A DNA stretch of 64,000 bases from Heliomarina baculiformis (GTDB taxonomy: Bacteria; Pseudomonadota; Alphaproteobacteria; Rhodobacterales; Rhodobacteraceae): positions 186,001-250,000 of the forward strand of contig NZ_JAIMIC010000006.1 in assembly GCF_019966545.1 (NCBI RefSeq), given 5' to 3'. The notes under the pieces were generated by a model, which saw only the letters and a list, made by a program, of their open reading frames with translations, made no database searches and was not told where the DNA came from. Both the position numbers and the translations under genes were made by a program. Positions 61,601 to 64,000 of this stretch are shown here, in pieces. Position 1 is the stretch's first letter, and each line of letters begins with the position of its first letter.

Positions 61601-62582
61601 CTTTTGGAATACCTCCCCCCACAGCCCAGACTGGCGGGCGCGCCTGCTCTCTCCGCTGGGCCATCTCTATGCGGCAGCAACGGCAAGACGCCTGAAACAC
61701 GGAACACCATTTCGCGCGTCTGTCCCGGTCATCTGCGTCGGCAATCTGAACGCGGGCGGCACCGGCAAAACGCCCACCGTCATCTGGCTCGTCGAAACCC
61801 TGCGGCGGATGGGACATGAACCGCATGTGGTCAGCCGAGGTTATGGCGGCTCTCTCACGGGCCCTGTCCGCGTCATCCCGGCCGAACACAAAGCCGATGA
61901 AACCGGGGACGAACCGCTGCTGCTCTCGGCCTTTGCCGAAGTCTGGGTCTCGCGCGATCGCGCCGCCGGGGTACGCGCCGCCGCCGGGGCCGGCGCAACC
62001 GTGATCCTTCTGGACGACGGTTTTCAGAACCCATCAGTGGCAAAGGATCTTTCCATCGTCGTGGTCGATGCGTCGACGGGTTTTGGCAACGGGCGTTGCC
62101 TGCCCGCCGGCCCCCTGCGCGAACCGGTAGATATCGGACTTGCCCGAGCCGATGTACTTCTCTCCATCGGCCCCGCAGACAAACAGACGACCTTTGCAGA
62201 TCAATGGCGAGACCAGATCAAGCTGCCCCATGCAACCGGCGTGCTCGAGCCGCTACAGACGGGGATGGACTGGTCCGACGCCCGCGTTCTTGCCTTTGCC
62301 GGCATCGGCCACCCCGAAAAGTTCTTTGCCACCCTGCGCGGTCTCGGGGCCGATCTGATCCGCGCCGAATCTCTCGACGATCATCAGCCTCTGACCACCG
62401 CCCTGCTGACGCGCCTTGAGAAAGAGGCGTTCTATCGCAACGCCCAACTTGTCACGACGGAAAAGGACGCCGCGCGCCTGCCCGCTTCGTTTCGCAGCAA
62501 GGTGATCACCCTGCCCGTGCGACTGAAGATCGACGGCGAGATACTCGAAGAAAAGCTGCGCAAGACCGCCCCCGCGCCATAG
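61587..62582 (+). CDS. lpxK: Tetraacyldisaccharide 4'-kinase
   Basis: 331 residues of the LpxK family, which phosphorylates the 4' position of the lipid A precursor at the inner membrane. The P-loop is [12 protein letters not shown] (residues ~52-63), and [13 protein letters not shown] and ILLDDGFQN are family motifs. The N-terminal stretch [20 protein letters not shown] is the usual short amphipathic anchor. It is coupled to the Kdo-transferase homologue upstream. Confidence 0.96.
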   Translation: MRAPDFWNTSPHSPDWRARLLSPLGHLYAAATARRLKHGTPFRASVPVICVGNLNAGGTGKTPTVIWLVETLRRMGHEPHVVSRGYGGSLTGPVRVIPAEHKADETGDEPLLLSAFAEVWVSRDRAAGVRAAAGAGATVILLDDGFQNPSVAKDLSIVVVDASTGFGNGRCLPAGPLREPVDIGLARADVLLSIGPADKQTTFADQWRDQIKLPHATGVLEPLQTGMDWSDARVLAFAGIGHPEKFFATLRGLGADLIRAESLDDHQPLTTALLTRLEKEAFYRNAQLVTTEKDAARLPASFRSKVITLPVRLKIDGEILEEKLRKTAPAP

Positions 62583-62594
62583 GCCGAATGAAAA

Positions 62595-62612
62595 CGGGGC
62601 CCGAAGGCCCCG
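62595..62612. terminator. Hairpin between convergent lpxK and CoA-transferase genes
   Basis: CGGGGCC and GGCCCCG form a perfect 7-bp stem with loop CGAA. It lies in the 40 bp between two convergent stop codons. An AAAA block on the left gives a short U tract for minus-strand transcripts only. Confidence 0.6.
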
Positions 62613-62622
62613 CTCTCAGCAA

Positions 62623-63735
62623 TCAGTCATCTTCGCCCAGTTTCGGCCCCGGTCGCGTCAGCGCCAGTTCCGCATCGGAGAAACGGAATGGCGAACGCAC
62701 GCCCGGCACACCGTCGAGTTCGATCTGCATCTGTCGGGCAACCACCTGCGGATCGGCCATGACCTCGGCCAGATTATTGATCGGCCCGGCAGGAACACCT
62801 TGTGATTCACACGCTTTCAGCAGATCTTCTTTGGTCCAACCTGCTGTCGCCCCGTTCAGCCGCGCGATCATGACACGACGGTTCGCGATGCGATCCTTGT
62901 TGTGCAGGAAATCCGGCGCTTCGGCCATGTCATCGAGCCCCAGAAGACGACACAGTCGCTGGTACTGCCCGTCATTGCCTGTTGCGATGATGATATACCC
63001 GTCGGAGCAGTCGAACACCTCGTAGGGGGTCAGGTTCATATGCGCGTTGCCCATACGGCCCGGCGCGACACCCGTCGTCAGGTAGTTCATCGCCTGGTTC
63101 GCGGTGACGGCAACCGCCACGTCCAGAAGCGCCATATCGATATGCTGACCACGACCGGTCTTTTCACGCTGATGCAGGGCGGCAAGAATACCTGTCACCG
63201 AATAGACCCCGGTGAAGATATCGGTAATCGCCACACCTGCTTTCTGCGGCTGCCCCTCCGGGTCGCCGGTGATCGACATCAGACCCGACATGCCCTGAAT
63301 GATGAAATCATAGCCCGCGCGATGCGAATAAGGCCCCGTCTGGCCAAAGCCGGTGATCGAGCAATAGATCAGGCGCGGATTGATCTTGGCGAGGCTATCA
63401 TAGTCCAGACCGTATTTCGCCAGACCGCCCACTTTGAAATTCTCGATCAGGATATCCGCATCCTTGATCATTTCGCGGATCTTCTCCTGACCTTCCGGCT
63501 TCGAGAAATCGACAGTGACCGACGCCTTGCCGCGATTGGCAGAATGGAAATACGAGGCGGATACGTCCTCATCTCGGGTCACGAAGGGCGGACCCCAGGC
63601 ACGGGTATCGTCGCCATTGGGGGATTCGATCTTGATGACCTCGGCGCCGAGGTCAGACAGAGTCTGACCGGCCCAGGGGCCGGCCAGAATCCGAGCAAGT
63701 TCAATGACTTTCAGTCCAGCAAGTGGTGCAGACAT
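62623..63735 (-). CDS. CaiB/BaiF family III CoA-transferase
   Basis: 370 residues with the family III pattern: GLKVIELARILAGPWAGQTL at the N-terminus and YDFIIQGMSGLMSITGDPEG in the middle. GYDSLAKINPRLIYCSITGF and QHIDMALLDVAVA are also typical. It transfers CoA between carboxylic acids, and the acyl pair is unknown. Its ATG overlaps the stop codon of the upstream gene (TAATG), so the two are coupled. Confidence 0.92.
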   Translation of the reverse strand: MSAPLAGLKVIELARILAGPWAGQTLSDLGAEVIKIESPNGDDTRAWGPPFVTRDEDVSASYFHSANRGKASVTVDFSKPEGQEKIREMIKDADILIENFKVGGLAKYGLDYDSLAKINPRLIYCSITGFGQTGPYSHRAGYDFIIQGMSGLMSITGDPEGQPQKAGVAITDIFTGVYSVTGILAALHQREKTGRGQHIDMALLDVAVAVTANQAMNYLTTGVAPGRMGNAHMNLTPYEVFDCSDGYIIIATGNDGQYQRLCRLLGLDDMAEAPDFLHNKDRIANRRVMIARLNGATAGWTKEDLLKACESQGVPAGPINNLAEVMADPQVVARQMQIELDGVPGVRSPFRFSDAELALTRPGPKLGEDD

Positions 63736-64000
63736 TACTTCTCCAGCTCTGCGTCGATCAGCTTGGCGAATGCCTCGTAAGAGCCCTGGTTGGCGATTTT
63801 CTGACCGTTCAGGATAAAGCTCGGCGTGCCGGTGATATCGTCGGCCTCGGCATTATGCTGATACCACGCAACCATCTTCTGCGCCTGCTGGCCGTCCGAC
63901 AGGCACTGGTCCAGCGTTTCCTTGTCGACACCGGCCAGACGCGCGATCTTGCGCAGCTCGCCCGCGATCTCGGGCGCACCACCGGCACGTACCCACTCAG
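63735..64000 (-). CDS. DsbA-like thioredoxin-fold protein (5' end cut by window edge)
   Basis: Only the last ~87 codons are present. They read as the C-terminal part of a DsbA/Thioredoxin_4 protein: a helical segment (EIAGELRKIARLAGVDKETL), a single Cys in LDQCLSDGQQAQ, the cis-Pro motif GTPSFILNGQKI, and the terminal helix YEAFAKLIDAELEK. The active-site CXXC and any signal peptide lie outside the window. It probably acts in periplasmic disulfide chemistry (inference). Confidence 0.85.
   Translation of the reverse strand, partial: EWVRAGGAPEIAGELRKIARLAGVDKETLDQCLSDGQQAQKMVAWYQHNAEADDITGTPSFILNGQKIANQGSYEAFAKLIDAELEK

Noticed and set aside
1-64000. Mobile elements, prophage, CRISPR arrays, toxin-antitoxin or defence islands
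   Set aside because: No transposase, integrase, terminal inverted repeats, regularly spaced repeats or recognisable defence domains were found; gene order and composition look like core chromosome throughout.

Overview
The window is a GC-rich, densely coded stretch of alphaproteobacterial chromosome, most likely from the Rhodobacterales (Roseobacter group). The supporting evidence is the gene content: DUF2125, DUF3576 and DUF4170 proteins, a Rhodobacter-type porin, a GDSL esterase with a VPLPA-CTERM tail, a RibA with an extra N-terminal domain, the leuS-lptE-holA cluster, and dimethylglycine-dehydrogenase-like oxidoreductases. I see no rRNA, tRNA, IS element, prophage, integrase or CRISPR array. 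Most of it is ordinary housekeeping chromosome with a few accessory genes.

1-9 kb (minus strand): a peptide/nickel-type ABC importer (binding protein, two permeases, fused double ATPase) with an aldehyde dehydrogenase and an EamA-type permease in the same operon. An orphan membrane histidine kinase sits between the binding protein and the permeases. 9-22 kb: pnp with a structured leader, mntP with a candidate Mn/Fe operator, the VPLPA-CTERM esterase, a GT25 and a GT11 glycosyltransferase, a 1-Cys peroxiredoxin, an aldehyde dehydrogenase, an RluA-type pseudouridine synthase, an aminotransferase and the first DUF2125 protein.

22-28 kb (minus strand): the most coherent accessory unit. An XRE-cupin regulator, a GFA-family protein and two 813-residue FAD/folate oxidoreductases are closely spaced. 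The likely theme is oxidative N-demethylation of methylated glycine-type compounds, with one-carbon units passed to folate or released as formaldehyde. Two identically spaced dyads (GTGAAA-N13-TTTCAC) lie directly upstream of the regulator.

28-49 kb: free methionine-(R)-sulfoxide reductase and thiolase; a STAS/anti-sigma-kinase pair; gamma-glutamyltransferase; hspQ; a lytic-transglycosylase-like lipoprotein; lolA; ftsK with a DapC-like aminotransferase; an amidase; a UbiH-family hydroxylase; a CnoX-LON-Trm112 cluster; exonuclease III; an OmpR-type regulator divergent from ribA; an L,D-transpeptidase; YggS; and the porin.

49-64 kb: envelope and core genes. These are a DUF3576 lipoprotein, leuS-lptE-holA, a flavoprotein, a small HNH protein, a short crotonase, the second DUF2125 protein, then pmbA, an inositol-monophosphatase-like gene, DUF4170, a divergent Kdo-transferase homologue and lpxK. 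A CoA-transferase and the end of a DsbA-like gene close the window. Operons are tight, with many 4-14 bp overlaps, and several starts appear to be TTG with a good ribosome binding site.

No clearly unprecedented system is visible. The observations most worth following are the dyad-controlled demethylation operon, the Kdo-transferase homologue that lacks the family's catalytic motif, the degenerate RibB-like half of RibA, the importer-embedded histidine kinase, and the DUF2125 paralogue pair.
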